Notes: generated from the letters alone by a model not told the origin. Positions 1 through 9,750 are shown, counted from the first letter of the stretch. The stretch is DNA of 64,000 bases from Thalassospira lucentensis (GCF_001613805.1 NZ_LPVY01000013.1:248001-312000); one strand, 5' to 3'. Numbers and translations are program-made.

Positions 1-177
1 CTGACATCTGATAGCGAGGCTTTCTGCCGTCGCATGCTGGATGAAACCGGTGTTGCCACCACGCCGGGCACCGATTTTGATCGCCTGCGCGGCAAACATT
101 ATGTCCGCTTCTCGTTCGCGCACAGCGAGGCCACCATGCTGGGTGCGGTTGCGGCATTAAAGAACTGGAAGCGATAA
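1..177 (+). CDS. C-terminal end of a fold-type I aminotransferase (partial)
   Basis: The reading frame is open from the first base and encodes 58 residues before a TAA stop. The segment with GVATTPGTDF and HYVRFSFA followed by a final helix matches the end of class I/II pyridoxal-phosphate aminotransferases (aspartate/valine-pyruvate type), where the conserved arginine of VRFSFA contacts the substrate carboxylate. The catalytic lysine and most of the protein lie outside the window, so substrate and gene name cannot be assigned. It converges on rne with a shared terminator between them. Confidence 0.75.
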   Translation: MTSDSEAFCRRMLDETGVATTPGTDFDRLRGKHYVRFSFAHSEATMLGAVAALKNWKR

Positions 178-208
178 GCGCCTTTGCATTTCTGATCACG
201 TCGCAAAG

Positions 209-245
209 AAAAAGGGCTGCCGAATATTCGGCAGCCCTTTTTGAT
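209..245. terminator. Bidirectional Rho-independent terminator
   Basis: An inverted repeat (AAAGGGCTGCCGA at 211-223 and its complement ending at 240) has A-rich sequence before it and a T-run after it. It can therefore end both the upstream plus-strand aminotransferase and the minus-strand rne. Confidence 0.85.
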
Positions 246-262
246 TTTGTCGGACCCTGATC

Positions 263-3241
263 TTAACGACCAAGGCTCCACCAGCCGCGTTTCTTCGGCT
301 TCGGTTTTTCGTCTTTTGCCGGCTCAGTTGCAACCGGTTCACTTGCCACCGGCTCGGCGGGCTTTTCGGCTTTCGGTGCCGGTTTTTTCGGCTCTGCCTT
401 CGGTTCGGATTTTTCCGCTGCCGGTGCTGCCGCGGGGGCAGGGGCCGGGCTTGCCGGTTTTTCCACCACGGTTTCCGCCGGGCTTTGTGCCGGTGCCGAA
501 ACCGCTTCCTTGGCGATTTCTTCCGCTGTTTCCGGGGCAGGGCCGCTCTGGATCGGGATGTTTTTCACATCCGCCCGGTCGTTACGGTCATTGCGATCCC
601 GACGATTGCGGCGATTGTCATTGCGATCACGGCGTTCGCGGCGCGGCCGTGCCGGTGCCGGGGCGGTCGTGCTGCGCTGGCGACCGGCGCGGACACCTTC
701 CTGATCAAAGCTGTCTGCGTCCTGACCTTCGCTGTCGGCATCAACAACCTGATCTTCAGCATGGCCTTCCGGTGCGCTGTGATCACGATCCCGGCGAAGG
801 GCGGTTGCCTGTGCATCATCGGCAGGCGATTTGACACGCGGTGCGTTTTCAAATTCCTGACGGCGCGAACGACGGCGACCACCACGTTTGCCGCGACGAC
901 GGCGTTTACGCTGTGCTTCGTCGTCATCATCATCTTCGTTATCGTCCTGATCGGAACGATCCGATGCACCGGCGACATCATCGGATGCATCGGCGTCATT
1001 CTGATCATTGCGATCATCACGGTCATCATTGCGGCCACGACGACGACGGCGGCGACGGCGGCGTTTGTTGCCCTGATCATCGTCATCGCGCTGATCACGG
1101 GTGTCACGGGCTTCGGCGACATCATCTTCTTCGTCGTCTTCGTCCGCTTCAACCGGGCTTTCAATCGCCGTCAGCGAAACGCTGTCGGTGTTCAGAACCG
1201 GCAGGGCTTCTTCCTCGTCACCTTTTTTCGCACGTGTGCGTTCGATGCGGTGATCTGGCGAAATCAGGCTGTCATCGCCAAAGATCATGACGGTGAAGCC
1301 GTAACGCTGTTCGATTTCAGCCAGCGTATCGCGTTTGCGGTTCAGGATATAAAGCGCGACCTCGCTTGCGACATGCACGGTAAGTGCACCGGAACGACGA
1401 CGCATGCCTTCTTCTTCAAGCACGCGCAGAAGGTGAAGGGCGGCACTTTCGATCGAACGGACAAGGCCGACACCACGGCAATGGGCGCAAACCTCGAACG
1501 CGCTTTCAACAAGCGACGGACGCAGGCGCTGACGCGACATTTCCAAAAGACCGAACGGGCTGATACGGCCTATCTGCAGGCGGGCACGGTCATTGCGCAT
1601 CGCTTCCTTAAGCTTGCGTTCAACCGATGCCTGGTTGCGGTGATCTTCCATATCGATGAAGTCGACGACGATCAGACCGGCAAGGTCGCGCAGGCGCAAC
1701 TGGCGGGCCAGTTCTTCGGCGGCTTCAAGGTTGGTCTTATATGCGGTTTCTTCGATGTTGCGTTCACGGGTCGAACGGCCCGAGTTAACGTCAATCGCGA
1801 CCAGTGCCTCGGTCGGGTTGATAACGATATAACCACCCGATTTAAGCTGAACGACCGGATTGAGCATCGCGTCAAGCTGGCTTTCCACCTGGAAGCGGTG
1901 GAACAGCGGCACGCCCTGATCCTTGTAGGGCTGCACACGCTTCGCATGTGACGGCATCAACATCTTCATGAAGTCTTTGGCGATCCGGTAACCTTCGTCA
2001 CCTTCAACCAGAACTTCATCAACATCGCGTGCATAAAGGTCACGGATGGAACGTTTGATCAGATCGGCTTCTTCATAAATCAGGCACGGTGCCTGGCTCT
2101 GAAGGGTGGTTTCGCGGATACGATCCCACAAACGCATCAGATAATCGAAGTCGCGTTTAATCTCGGCCTTGGTGCGTTCCGAACCGGCGGTACGCACGAT
2201 AACGGCCATGCCGTCCGGAATTTCCAGCTCGGCCAGAATGGATTTCAGGCGTTTGCGGTCCTGTGCATTGGTGATCTTGCGCGAAATGCCGCCACCACGC
2301 GGAGTGTTTGGCATCAGTACGCAATAACGACCCGCCAGCGACAGGAAGGTCGAAAGGGCGGCACCCTTGTTGCCACGTTCTTCCTTGACGACCTGCACCA
2401 GCAGAATCTGGCGGCGCTTGATCACTTCCTGAATTTTATAGCGTTTCTGCATCTGCGGACGATGACTGTCGGAGAATTCATCCCCGTCATCGCCACCCAG
2501 ATCGTCGATTTCTTCTTCGCCTTCGGCCGCACCGGCCGGTTCGGTTTCGATATCGACGGTCAGTTCGGCAATTTCGGCCGACATGGCAGCATTACCGCCG
2601 CCCGATCCGTCGGTATCATCGCCGTCATTCGACGATGCATCCGCGCTGTCATCACCTGATGCCTCGACATCATCGGATTTTTTACGACGGTTGCGTGTGC
2701 GACGACGGCGCGGTTTTGCATCCTCATCGCCTGCATCGTCACTTGCCGGGGCGTCTGCCGCAACAGTTGCCGCACTATCGGCATTTTCGTCGGTTGCCGG
2801 TGCTTCTGCATCGGTTTCAACCGCGGTTTCGTCCGATGCCTTCGCACGCGGTTTGCGGCGATTACGGGTGCGGGCCGGTTTCTTTTCTTTTTTCGGGGTA
2901 TCGTTGCCCTCGGATGCGTCGCCGATATTGTCTTCGACGATGTCGGCATCCTTGACGTCACTGTGGCTACGCGAAAGTGCTTCGCGATCTGCGACCGGGA
3001 TCTGGTAATAGTCGGAATGGATTTCGCTGAAGGCGAGGAAACCATGGCGGTTTCCGCCGTAATCGACGAAGGCCGCCTGCAGGGACGGTTCTACACGCGT
3101 CACTTTCGCGAGATAGATATTTCCTTTTATCTGCTTCTTGGTCGAAGTTTCGACGTCGTATTCTTCTAGGCGATTTCCATTAATAACAACGACACGGCTT
3201 TCTTCCGCGTGCGTTGCATCGATAAGCATGCGTTTGACCAT
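263..3241 (-). CDS. rne: Ribonuclease E (RNase E/G family)
   Basis: The endoribonuclease initiates mRNA decay and processes rRNA and tRNA, and scaffolds the degradosome. I chose the ATG at 3241 (MVKRMLIDA...) because the family starts here and the frame further upstream is not conserved in character; this gives 992 residues. An S1 RNA-binding domain begins near residue 38 and is interrupted by a charged insertion at about 95-260 containing K/R-rich and D/E-rich runs. The catalytic DNase I-like subdomain shows AIDVNSGRST (about 484) and VVDFIDME (about 525), with the metal-binding aspartates in place. The Zn-link CAHC is at about 585-588. The C-terminal third is low-complexity, alternating R-rich and D/E-rich tracts and ending in a P/A/K/E-rich tail, as expected for the disordered scaffold half. 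The long leader upstream may allow autoregulation as in E. coli, but that is inference. Confidence 0.95.
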   Translation of the reverse strand: MVKRMLIDATHAEESRVVVINGNRLEEYDVETSTKKQIKGNIYLAKVTRVEPSLQAAFVDYGGNRHGFLAFSEIHSDYYQIPVADREALSRSHSDVKDADIVEDNIGDASEGNDTPKKEKKPARTRNRRKPRAKASDETAVETDAEAPATDENADSAATVAADAPASDDAGDEDAKPRRRRTRNRRKKSDDVEASGDDSADASSNDGDDTDGSGGGNAAMSAEIAELTVDIETEPAGAAEGEEEIDDLGGDDGDEFSDSHRPQMQKRYKIQEVIKRRQILLVQVVKEERGNKGAALSTFLSLAGRYCVLMPNTPRGGGISRKITNAQDRKRLKSILAELEIPDGMAVIVRTAGSERTKAEIKRDFDYLMRLWDRIRETTLQSQAPCLIYEEADLIKRSIRDLYARDVDEVLVEGDEGYRIAKDFMKMLMPSHAKRVQPYKDQGVPLFHRFQVESQLDAMLNPVVQLKSGGYIVINPTEALVAIDVNSGRSTRERNIEETAYKTNLEAAEELARQLRLRDLAGLIVVDFIDMEDHRNQASVERKLKEAMRNDRARLQIGRISPFGLLEMSRQRLRPSLVESAFEVCAHCRGVGLVRSIESAALHLLRVLEEEGMRRRSGALTVHVASEVALYILNRKRDTLAEIEQRYGFTVMIFGDDSLISPDHRIERTRAKKGDEEEALPVLNTDSVSLTAIESPVEADEDDEEDDVAEARDTRDQRDDDDQGNKRRRRRRRRRGRNDDRDDRNDQNDADASDDVAGASDRSDQDDNEDDDDDEAQRKRRRRGKRGGRRRSRRQEFENAPRVKSPADDAQATALRRDRDHSAPEGHAEDQVVDADSEGQDADSFDQEGVRAGRQRSTTAPAPARPRRERRDRNDNRRNRRDRNDRNDRADVKNIPIQSGPAPETAEEIAKEAVSAPAQSPAETVVEKPASPAPAPAAAPAAEKSEPKAEPKKPAPKAEKPAEPVASEPVATEPAKDEKPKPKKRGWWSLGR

Positions 3242-3645
3242 TCGGAACCTGTTCCTGAAGGTCCCGCCAGTTTCCTGCGTAAAGCGATGTTGCGCTGGTA
3301 TGCAAACAAACCGGCGTATCCGGAGGCGCCGTCCATCAAGGTCGCGATATGTCCTGTATATATCTGGTTCATCGCGTTTCGGCTGCTCTTCCGGTTCGGA
3401 CCTGGTTTTGGTGTTGAAACAAAAATTGGTTGCGTAATCTCGAGCGCGCCAAGACAGCCTTGAATGGGAGGGCTCTATCGGGAGCGGGAATTGCCGCGTC
3501 ACCGAGACACCGACCCGAGAACTGGCCTCGTCGCGTCCTCAGTCTGGCGGATTAATAAGGTTCACACCGCAAGACATAGGAATCTCGGGTGCAACATATC
3601 CCTTTTGAAGTCGCGCGACAAACAGTTTTGTTACGTTGTCCGATG

Positions 3646-3675
3646 ACTTTATTGCGGTTGAATTGAAAATGGCAA
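3646..3675 (-). promoter_or_regulatory. Candidate rne promoter
   Basis: On the minus strand TTGCCA (3675-3670) and TAAAGT (3651-3646) are separated by 18 bases. The start point would lie near 3638, giving a leader of about 400 nt. The match is moderate and only visual. Confidence 0.35.
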
Positions 3676-3813
3676 AGTTTTTCGCCCGAATGCGCCAATC
3701 ACGGATGCCTTCTGCCAAATCTATGATCCTGCAATGTTTTTACCGTTTACATTGATGTCGGGAATACCAGAACCGGGAATGCTGTTCGCGTCGTGTGTTT
3801 CATGGGCGGTCAA

Positions 3814-3842
3814 TTGCCCGTTAACCAACGCGTTGCTATAAG
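3814..3842 (+). promoter_or_regulatory. Candidate sigma70 promoter of amiC
   Basis: TTGCCC (3814-3819) and TATAAG (3837-3842) are spaced by exactly 17 bases, about 45 bases before the amiC start codon. The -10 context TTGCTATAAGCGC is nearly repeated ahead of prfB. Confidence 0.55.
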
Positions 3843-3886
3843 CGCAAACGGGTAATCCGCATCACCACGATTAACGCAGCAGGGCG

Positions 3887-5170
3887 ATGGTATCAGTTAA
3901 AACGGGTTCGCAGGCAAATGCGACGACAGAAAAGCTGTCCTTGGTCGGACAAAAATCCGTCCGGATGATCGCCGCACTATGTCTGTCGCTGATGGTCTGC
4001 ATTGGCTTTTTTGCCACCGCAAACGCGCAGGAAACCAAGGTTCTTGGTGCGCGCCTTGGCGTTTATCCCGACTATACCCGTTTTGTCATCGATCTCGACC
4101 ATGATGTCGAATTCAGCTATTTTCTGCTGCCCGATCCGTACCGCGTTATCATCGACATGCCCGAAATCGAATGGAGCGCCCCCCCGGGCAAGGTGACATC
4201 CGGCGGTGGTCTGATTTCCGGGTTGCGTTACGGCCTGTTTAAACCGGGTACCTTCCGCGTGGTTCTCGATGTTGCCGAACCGGCACTGGTGTCAAAAATA
4301 TTCACGCTACCGGCGTCAGAAGGCAAACCGCATCGTCTTGTCGTCGATTTGTCCCCGGCCAAGCGGGACGCCTTTATGACGGCGTCGCGTGAAAGTATGG
4401 AAGCCTATTCCGCCCGCAGCCGCAACGACACCAGTGCCACCGAACAAAGTGCCGATGTGGCCGTGGAATCCGGTCGTGGCGGTTCGGAAAAGCCGCTGAT
4501 TGCGATTGATGCCGGTCATGGTGGTGTTGATCCCGGGGCGATCGGGGTGGGCGGGGTTTATGAAAAGGACCTGACGCTTGCCGCGGCCCGCGAAGTTGAA
4601 AAGGTTCTGACTGATTCCGGTCGATATCGCGTGCTTCTGACCCGTGACAAGGACGTGTTTCTGAAATTGCGCCAGCGAACCGAAATCGCGCGTAAAAACG
4701 GTGCCGACCTGTTCATTTCCCTGCATGCGGACTCGATTGGCAATTCCAAGCATCGCGGTGCGTCGGTCTATACCCTGTCTGAAAACGCATCGGACAAGGA
4801 AGCCGCCGCACTGGCATCAAAGGAAAACAAGGCCGATGTTATCGCCGGTATTGACCTGTCAGAGGAAAATTCGCTGGTGCAGAGCATCCTGATCGATCTG
4901 GCACAGCGTGAAACCATGAACTTGTCGGCGACCCTTGCGGCCAACATGGTTTCCGAACTCGGCAAAAGCATTGAACTGCAACGCCGTACACATCGTTTCG
5001 CGGGCTTCGCCGTGCTTAAGGCGCCGGATATTCCATCGGCCCTGTTTGAAATGGGATATTTGTCCAACCCGACGGATGCCAAGCTTCTGCAAAGCCCGGC
5101 ACATCGGCGCAAGGTTGCCGAAGCCGTGCTACGCGCGATTGATATCTATTTCGAGAAGCACAAATTCTAG
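3887..5170 (+). CDS. amiC: N-acetylmuramoyl-L-alanine amidase (AMIN + Amidase_3)
   Basis: The enzyme cleaves the amide bond between MurNAc and the stem peptide in the periplasm, mainly during septal splitting. The 427-residue product has a hydrophobic export signal near residues 27-48 ending in ANAQE, an AMIN localisation domain at about 50-150, a polar linker, and a zinc-dependent Amidase_3 domain from about 203. Zinc ligands and catalytic residues are visible: H211 in IDAGHGG, E226 in YEKDL, H280 in ISLHADS and the glutamate of ALFEMGYLSN near the end. An initiation site further in (M27) would give a more classical signal peptide, so the start is uncertain by 26 codons. It precedes mrcA on the same strand, an order common in alphaproteobacteria. 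The gene could equally be named amiA/amiB. Confidence 0.92.
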   Translation: MVSVKTGSQANATTEKLSLVGQKSVRMIAALCLSLMVCIGFFATANAQETKVLGARLGVYPDYTRFVIDLDHDVEFSYFLLPDPYRVIIDMPEIEWSAPPGKVTSGGGLISGLRYGLFKPGTFRVVLDVAEPALVSKIFTLPASEGKPHRLVVDLSPAKRDAFMTASRESMEAYSARSRNDTSATEQSADVAVESGRGGSEKPLIAIDAGHGGVDPGAIGVGGVYEKDLTLAAAREVEKVLTDSGRYRVLLTRDKDVFLKLRQRTEIARKNGADLFISLHADSIGNSKHRGASVYTLSENASDKEAAALASKENKADVIAGIDLSEENSLVQSILIDLAQRETMNLSATLAANMVSELGKSIELQRRTHRFAGFAVLKAPDIPSALFEMGYLSNPTDAKLLQSPAHRRKVAEAVLRAIDIYFEKHKF

Positions 5171-5435
5171 AATCCTGAATTCCGGAATCGGAAAATTCGC
5201 ATGGGTGGTTTGCGCGATTTTCCGCAAGGTGGAAAAGCCAGTCCTCGCTTTGACGGGGTGGCGGGAGTATAGTTATTCTCCGGTCTGTAAGGAAATTTGC
5301 GGTAATCGTGCGCGCTATCACAACGCTGTCACTTTTTTGCCGCTATGATAGGGCTGATTGCAATTCTCCGGAATATGCGCTTTGGTGCGCGCCAGCCGGA
5401 TCAGGCCAAAACAGCAAAATGATAAAGACCTGTTT

Positions 5436-7865
5436 ATGCGTATTTTACTAAGTATTTTCGGTGTGCTCTTCCTCATGGCGGTTGCCGGGGGGATTGGCGT
5501 TCTGGCGATCTTCTGGCATTTCGGTCAGGACCTGCCCGATTACACCCAGCTTGAAACCTACGAACCCGAAGTCATGACGCGCGTTCATGCCGGTGACGGG
5601 GCGTTGATCGCCGAATATGCGCGTGAAAAACGTGTTTTCGTGCCGATCACCTCGATCCCGCATGTTGTTGTTGATGCGTTTGTCGCGGCCGAGGATAAAA
5701 ACTTTTTCAGCCATCCGGGCATTGATTTCGCATCCGTGCTGCGTGCGGCCGTGACCAACGTTGCCAATATGGGCTCGGGCAAACGTCCGGTCGGGGCGTC
5801 GACCATTACCCAGCAGGTCGCCAAAAACTTCCTTCTGACCAGCGAAGTTTCCTATGAACGCAAGGTCAAGGAAGCGATCCTTTCATTCCGTATCGAACGT
5901 GCCTTTACCAAGGAACACATCCTCGAACTTTATCTGAACGAGATTTATCTCGGCAATGGCAGCTATGGCGTTGCCGCCGCGGCCCTGCGTTATTTCGATA
6001 AATCTCTTGATGAAATCAATATCGAGGAAGCGGCTTATCTTGCCGCCCTGCCAAAGGCACCGTCGAACTATCATCCGGTCCGCAACCATGACGAGGCCAA
6101 GGCGCGCCGCAACTGGGTGATCGGCCGGATGCTTGAAGAAAAATTCATCACCGAAACCGAAGCCCAGACCGCATGGGCAAGCCCGCTGATCGCCAAGGAA
6201 CGCCAGTCGGTCGATACATATCGCGCCGATTATTTCGCCGAGGAAGTCCGCCGTCAGCTTGTCGACCGTTACGGCGAAAACATGCTGTATGACGGGGGGC
6301 TTTCGGTGCGTGCGACGGTCGATCCGCGCTTGCAGACCATTGCCGATCAGGCGCTGGTCGAAGGGCTGGTCGAATATGATCGTCGTCATGGCTGGCGCGG
6401 CCCGATCACCAATATTGATTTGGCCGATGACTGGCAGCAGAAATTGCGCGAAGTCGAAACGCCAAACGATGTGCCGTGGGACAAGGCCGTTGTCATGCGC
6501 GTTGGCAGCGATGAAGTCACGCTGGGCCTTCTGTCGGGCAAGCAGGGGCGCATTCCGCTGCGTTTCCTGACATGGGCGCGCGCATGGAAAGAAGGCCAGA
6601 CACTTGGTCCGGCCGTCAACAGCCCGTCCGATGTGCTGTCAGCCGGTGACGTGATCTATGTAAAGCATTTCACCGAACTCGATGGTGAGGAACTGCCGCC
6701 AAACACCTATGGCCTGCGCCAGATTCCCGAGGTCAATGGTGCCCTTGTCGCCATGGACCCGCATACCGGGCGTGTTCTGGCGATGTCGGGTGGTTTTTCG
6801 CATGATATGTCGAAATTCAACCGCGCGACACAGGCCCGCCGTCAGCCGGGCTCTGCCTTCAAGCCGTTTGTGTATCTGGCGGCCCTTGATCAGGGCTTTA
6901 CCCCCTCGACCATGGTGCTTGATGCGCCGTTCGTGATCGATCAGGGGCCGGGACTTGGCAAATGGAAGCCGGGCAACTATAGCGGCAAGTTCTATGGTCC
7001 TTCGACCATGCGTCTGGGCATCGAACTTTCGCGTAACCTGATGACGGTGCGTCTGGCGCAGACAATCGGTATGGACAAGGTTGCCGATTATGCCGAACGT
7101 TTCGGGATCGTCGATGACCTGCCACAGGTTCTGTCGATGTCGCTGGGGGCTGCTGAAACCACGGCGATGCGCCTGACGGCGGCCTATGCCGAACTGGTCA
7201 ATGGTGGCAAGAAAATCACTCCGACCCTGATCGACCGTATTCAGAACCGCCGCGGCGAAGTGATTTACCGTCGTGACGAACGCCAGTGTGCGGAATGTCA
7301 GGATGTTGAATTCCGCAATCAGATGCCACCGGAACTTCCGGACAATCGCGAACAGCTTGCCGATCCGGCAAGTGCGTTCCAGATGGTATCGATGCTTGAA
7401 GGCGTGGTTGAACGCGGTACCGGGCGTCGCATTCGTGAACTCGGCTATCCGCTGGCCGGGAAAACCGGCACCACGAACGACAGTCGCGATGCATGGTTTG
7501 TTGGCTTCTCGCCCGACCTTGCGGTTGGGGTGTATGTCGGCTTTGACGATAACCGCTCGCTTGGCGATCAGGAACAGGGTGCCAGTGCTGCTGCCCCGAT
7601 CTTCAAGCAGTTCATGGGCGATGCGCTTAAAGGTACCAAGGCCGTACCGTTCAGAACGCCGCCCGGCATCCGCATGGTTCGTGTCGAGGCCCGTTCCGGC
7701 CTTCCGGCCCGTCCGGGTGATCAGAACGTGATCTGGGAAGCCTTCAAAGCCGGTACCATTCCGTCGTCGAACGACAATGTTATTGATGGTGGCGATGCCG
7801 GCTATAGCGGTGTCGGTGCCGAAGGCAATACCGGCGGGGTTTCAAGCCCGGGTGGTATCTACTGA
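5436..7865 (+). CDS. mrcA: Penicillin-binding protein 1A
   Basis: A bifunctional class A PBP that polymerises glycan strands and cross-links peptides in the periplasm. The start at ATG 5436 puts a single N-terminal membrane anchor (RILLSIFGVLFLMAVAGG) at the front; the frame extends upstream but without plausible sequence. The GT51 domain shows EDKNFFSHPG, GASTITQQVAKN and the ALPKAPS motif; an OB-like insert follows. The transpeptidase domain has SAFK (catalytic Ser in PGSAFKPF), the SRN triad and KTGT. The length of 809 residues is normal for alphaproteobacterial PBP1a. A GC-rich terminator follows. Confidence 0.95.
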   Translation: MRILLSIFGVLFLMAVAGGIGVLAIFWHFGQDLPDYTQLETYEPEVMTRVHAGDGALIAEYAREKRVFVPITSIPHVVVDAFVAAEDKNFFSHPGIDFASVLRAAVTNVANMGSGKRPVGASTITQQVAKNFLLTSEVSYERKVKEAILSFRIERAFTKEHILELYLNEIYLGNGSYGVAAAALRYFDKSLDEINIEEAAYLAALPKAPSNYHPVRNHDEAKARRNWVIGRMLEEKFITETEAQTAWASPLIAKERQSVDTYRADYFAEEVRRQLVDRYGENMLYDGGLSVRATVDPRLQTIADQALVEGLVEYDRRHGWRGPITNIDLADDWQQKLREVETPNDVPWDKAVVMRVGSDEVTLGLLSGKQGRIPLRFLTWARAWKEGQTLGPAVNSPSDVLSAGDVIYVKHFTELDGEELPPNTYGLRQIPEVNGALVAMDPHTGRVLAMSGGFSHDMSKFNRATQARRQPGSAFKPFVYLAALDQGFTPSTMVLDAPFVIDQGPGLGKWKPGNYSGKFYGPSTMRLGIELSRNLMTVRLAQTIGMDKVADYAERFGIVDDLPQVLSMSLGAAETTAMRLTAAYAELVNGGKKITPTLIDRIQNRRGEVIYRRDERQCAECQDVEFRNQMPPELPDNREQLADPASAFQMVSMLEGVVERGTGRRIRELGYPLAGKTGTTNDSRDAWFVGFSPDLAVGVYVGFDDNRSLGDQEQGASAAAPIFKQFMGDALKGTKAVPFRTPPGIRMVRVEARSGLPARPGDQNVIWEAFKAGTIPSSNDNVIDGGDAGYSGVGAEGNTGGVSSPGGIY

Positions 7866-7895
7866 TCTTTGGTGCGATCTTGCGCCGATAGTTAC

Positions 7896-7927
7896 GGGCC
7901 GGGTGCAAATTGCATCCGGCCTTTTTC
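7896..7927 (+). terminator. Rho-independent terminator after mrcA
   Basis: The stem GGCCGGGTGCAA / TTGCATCCGGCC is followed by a five-base T-run, 30 bases beyond the mrcA stop codon. Confidence 0.8.
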
Positions 7928-7984
7928 ATTTGAAAAGCGGGCAGGGACGCGGGTGTCGTATTGCGCGCGCCTTTGTCATCAAAT

Positions 7985-8036
7985 GTTGATAAAACCATCA
8001 ACGGGCCGCAACCGTCCTGTCATTTGAATTTGCCAT
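7985..8036 (+). promoter_or_regulatory. Possible regulatory region of phoD
   Basis: This stretch contains the inverted repeat GTTGAT-N6-ATCAAC (7985-8002) and one good PhoB half-site CTGTCAT (8017-8023). A second, imperfect half-site TTGCCAT (8030-8036) follows at 6 instead of the canonical 4 bases. Phosphate control is biologically expected for phoD, but the box is imperfect. Confidence 0.3.
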
Positions 8037-8078
8037 ACTCTTCAAGGTGTTACTTCAAATTTTGAAGGGGTTCTTTCA

Positions 8079-9650
8079 ATGTCTTTTCGTGTTTCCCGCC
8101 GAAAATTCCTGACCGCGACCGCCACTGTAACGGCTACGGCCGGTGCGGCATCTGCCATGGGTGGCTTTTTCATGCCGTCAATTTCACGCGCGGCTGATCG
8201 TCCGCTGATCACCCATGGCGTCCAAAGTGGCGATGTCACCGCCAATTCCGCCTGCATCTGGGGGCGTGCGGATCGTGCGTCGCGCATGATCACGGAGATT
8301 GCCACAACGGAAAATTTCGCACGTTCGGTCAAAATTCCGCATGTCGATGTCCTGCCGCAACGTGATTTCGCTGGCAAGCTTGCCCTGAATGATCTGCCTG
8401 CCGGGCAGGACGTGTTTTACAAAATCCATTTCGAAAATCTCGATGATGGCCGGGCATCGTCGGAACCGGTGATCGGTCATTTCCGTACGGCACCGGCGGC
8501 AAAGCGCAATATCCGTTTTGGCTGGTCAGGTGATACCGCCGGGCAGGGCTGGGGCATTGACGAGGATCGCGGCGGCATGAAAACCTATGCCACGATCACC
8601 AAGCATAACCCGGACTTCTTCATCCATTCCGGCGATACCATCTATGCCGATGGCCCGTTCGCCGCAGAGGCAAAAATGCCCGATGGCGATATCTGGAAAA
8701 ACATCACGACCGAGGATACCGGCAAGGTCGCCGAAACCATTGCCGAGTTTCGCGGCAATTATAAATACAACATGCTTGATAAAAACGTTCGCGAATTCAA
8801 CCGCCTGATCCCGGTTTATTACCAGTGGGACGACCACGAAGTGACCAATAACTGGTATCCGGGTGAAATGCTGACCGGGGATGACCGTTACACCGAGAAA
8901 TCGGTATCCCTTCTGGCCGCACGTGCCAACCGGGCGTTTCGTGAAATGCTGCCGATCACCGAACATGCGACCGAACCGGGCCGGGTTTATCGCAAGGTGT
9001 CCTACGGCCCGTCACTTGATATCTTTTTCCTTGATATGCGCACCTATCGTGGTGCGAACGATGCCAATAACAGTCCGGAACCAAATGACAAGACCGTCTT
9101 CCTTGGCCGGGAACAGATCGAATGGCTTAAACGCAGCCTTCTGAATTCCAACGCCACATGGAAGGTCATCGCATCCGATATGCCGATTGGCATGGTGGTT
9201 GGCGATGGCGACAATTTCGAAAACCTTGCCAATGGGGATGGTGCCCCGGCCGGACGCGAATTTGACATTGTCGAATTGCTGCGTTTCATCAAATCGGCCC
9301 GTATTCTCAATACCGTCTGGCTGACGGCCGATGTGCATTACACCGCGGCCCATTACTATGACCCGAACAAGGCCCAGTTCCAGGATTTCGAACCGTTCTG
9401 GGAATTTGTTTCAGGTCCGCTGCATGCTGGAACATTCGGGCCAAATGCCATGGACAATACCTTTGGCCCGCAGGTGATGTTTACCAAACACCCGACCAAG
9501 GAACAGGGCATAAACCTGCCGCCATCCTTTGGTTTGCAGTTCTTTGGTCTTGTGGATATCGATGCTGAAAACGAACAGTTCCGCGTGTCGCTTCGCGATG
9601 TGGCCGACGAAGAACTTTATACCGTGACGCTCGATCCGGTTTACAGCTAG
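8079..9650 (+). CDS. phoD: Tat-exported alkaline phosphatase D family protein
   Basis: PhoD enzymes are Ca/Fe-dependent phosphodiesterase-phosphomonoesterases that release phosphate outside the cytoplasm. The 523-residue product begins with a twin-arginine signal (SRRKFLTATAT, hydrophobic region, SISRAA). An N-terminal fibronectin-like domain precedes the metallophosphatase core, which shows GDTIYADGP, WDDHEVTNNW, WLTADVHY and the terminal GPLHAGTFG region typical of the family. Length fits. It stands alone between two terminators, so it is probably transcribed singly. Confidence 0.93.
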   Translation: MSFRVSRRKFLTATATVTATAGAASAMGGFFMPSISRAADRPLITHGVQSGDVTANSACIWGRADRASRMITEIATTENFARSVKIPHVDVLPQRDFAGKLALNDLPAGQDVFYKIHFENLDDGRASSEPVIGHFRTAPAAKRNIRFGWSGDTAGQGWGIDEDRGGMKTYATITKHNPDFFIHSGDTIYADGPFAAEAKMPDGDIWKNITTEDTGKVAETIAEFRGNYKYNMLDKNVREFNRLIPVYYQWDDHEVTNNWYPGEMLTGDDRYTEKSVSLLAARANRAFREMLPITEHATEPGRVYRKVSYGPSLDIFFLDMRTYRGANDANNSPEPNDKTVFLGREQIEWLKRSLLNSNATWKVIASDMPIGMVVGDGDNFENLANGDGAPAGREFDIVELLRFIKSARILNTVWLTADVHYTAAHYYDPNKAQFQDFEPFWEFVSGPLHAGTFGPNAMDNTFGPQVMFTKHPTKEQGINLPPSFGLQFFGLVDIDAENEQFRVSLRDVADEELYTVTLDPVYS

Positions 9651-9668
9651 GCCGCGCGATACCACCTT

Positions 9669-9700
9669 TAAACCCGGCGCATTTGATGTGCCGGGTTTTT
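9669..9700 (+). terminator. Rho-independent terminator after phoD
   Basis: The stem AACCCGGC / GCCGGGTT encloses a short loop and ends in TTTTT, 20 bases past the phoD stop. Confidence 0.85.
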
Positions 9701-9750
9701 CCATGCCTGTAGTATATCCCCGCGGGGGTTTCAATCGGGGCAAAAACTGC

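Larger units (their letters stand above)
3242..3886. other. Divergent rne/amiC intergenic region
   Basis: About 645 bases separate the two divergent start codons. The rne side would be a leader of roughly 400 nt if the minus-strand promoter proposed at 3646-3675 is used. I see no convincing gene here. Short frames that overlap the rne side lack ribosome-binding sites and family features. Confidence 0.6.

Noticed and set aside
485-1951. Long plus-strand open frame of nearly 490 codons opposite rne
   Set aside because: It is an antisense shadow of the biased rne codons; its translation is low in family features and rne is certain.
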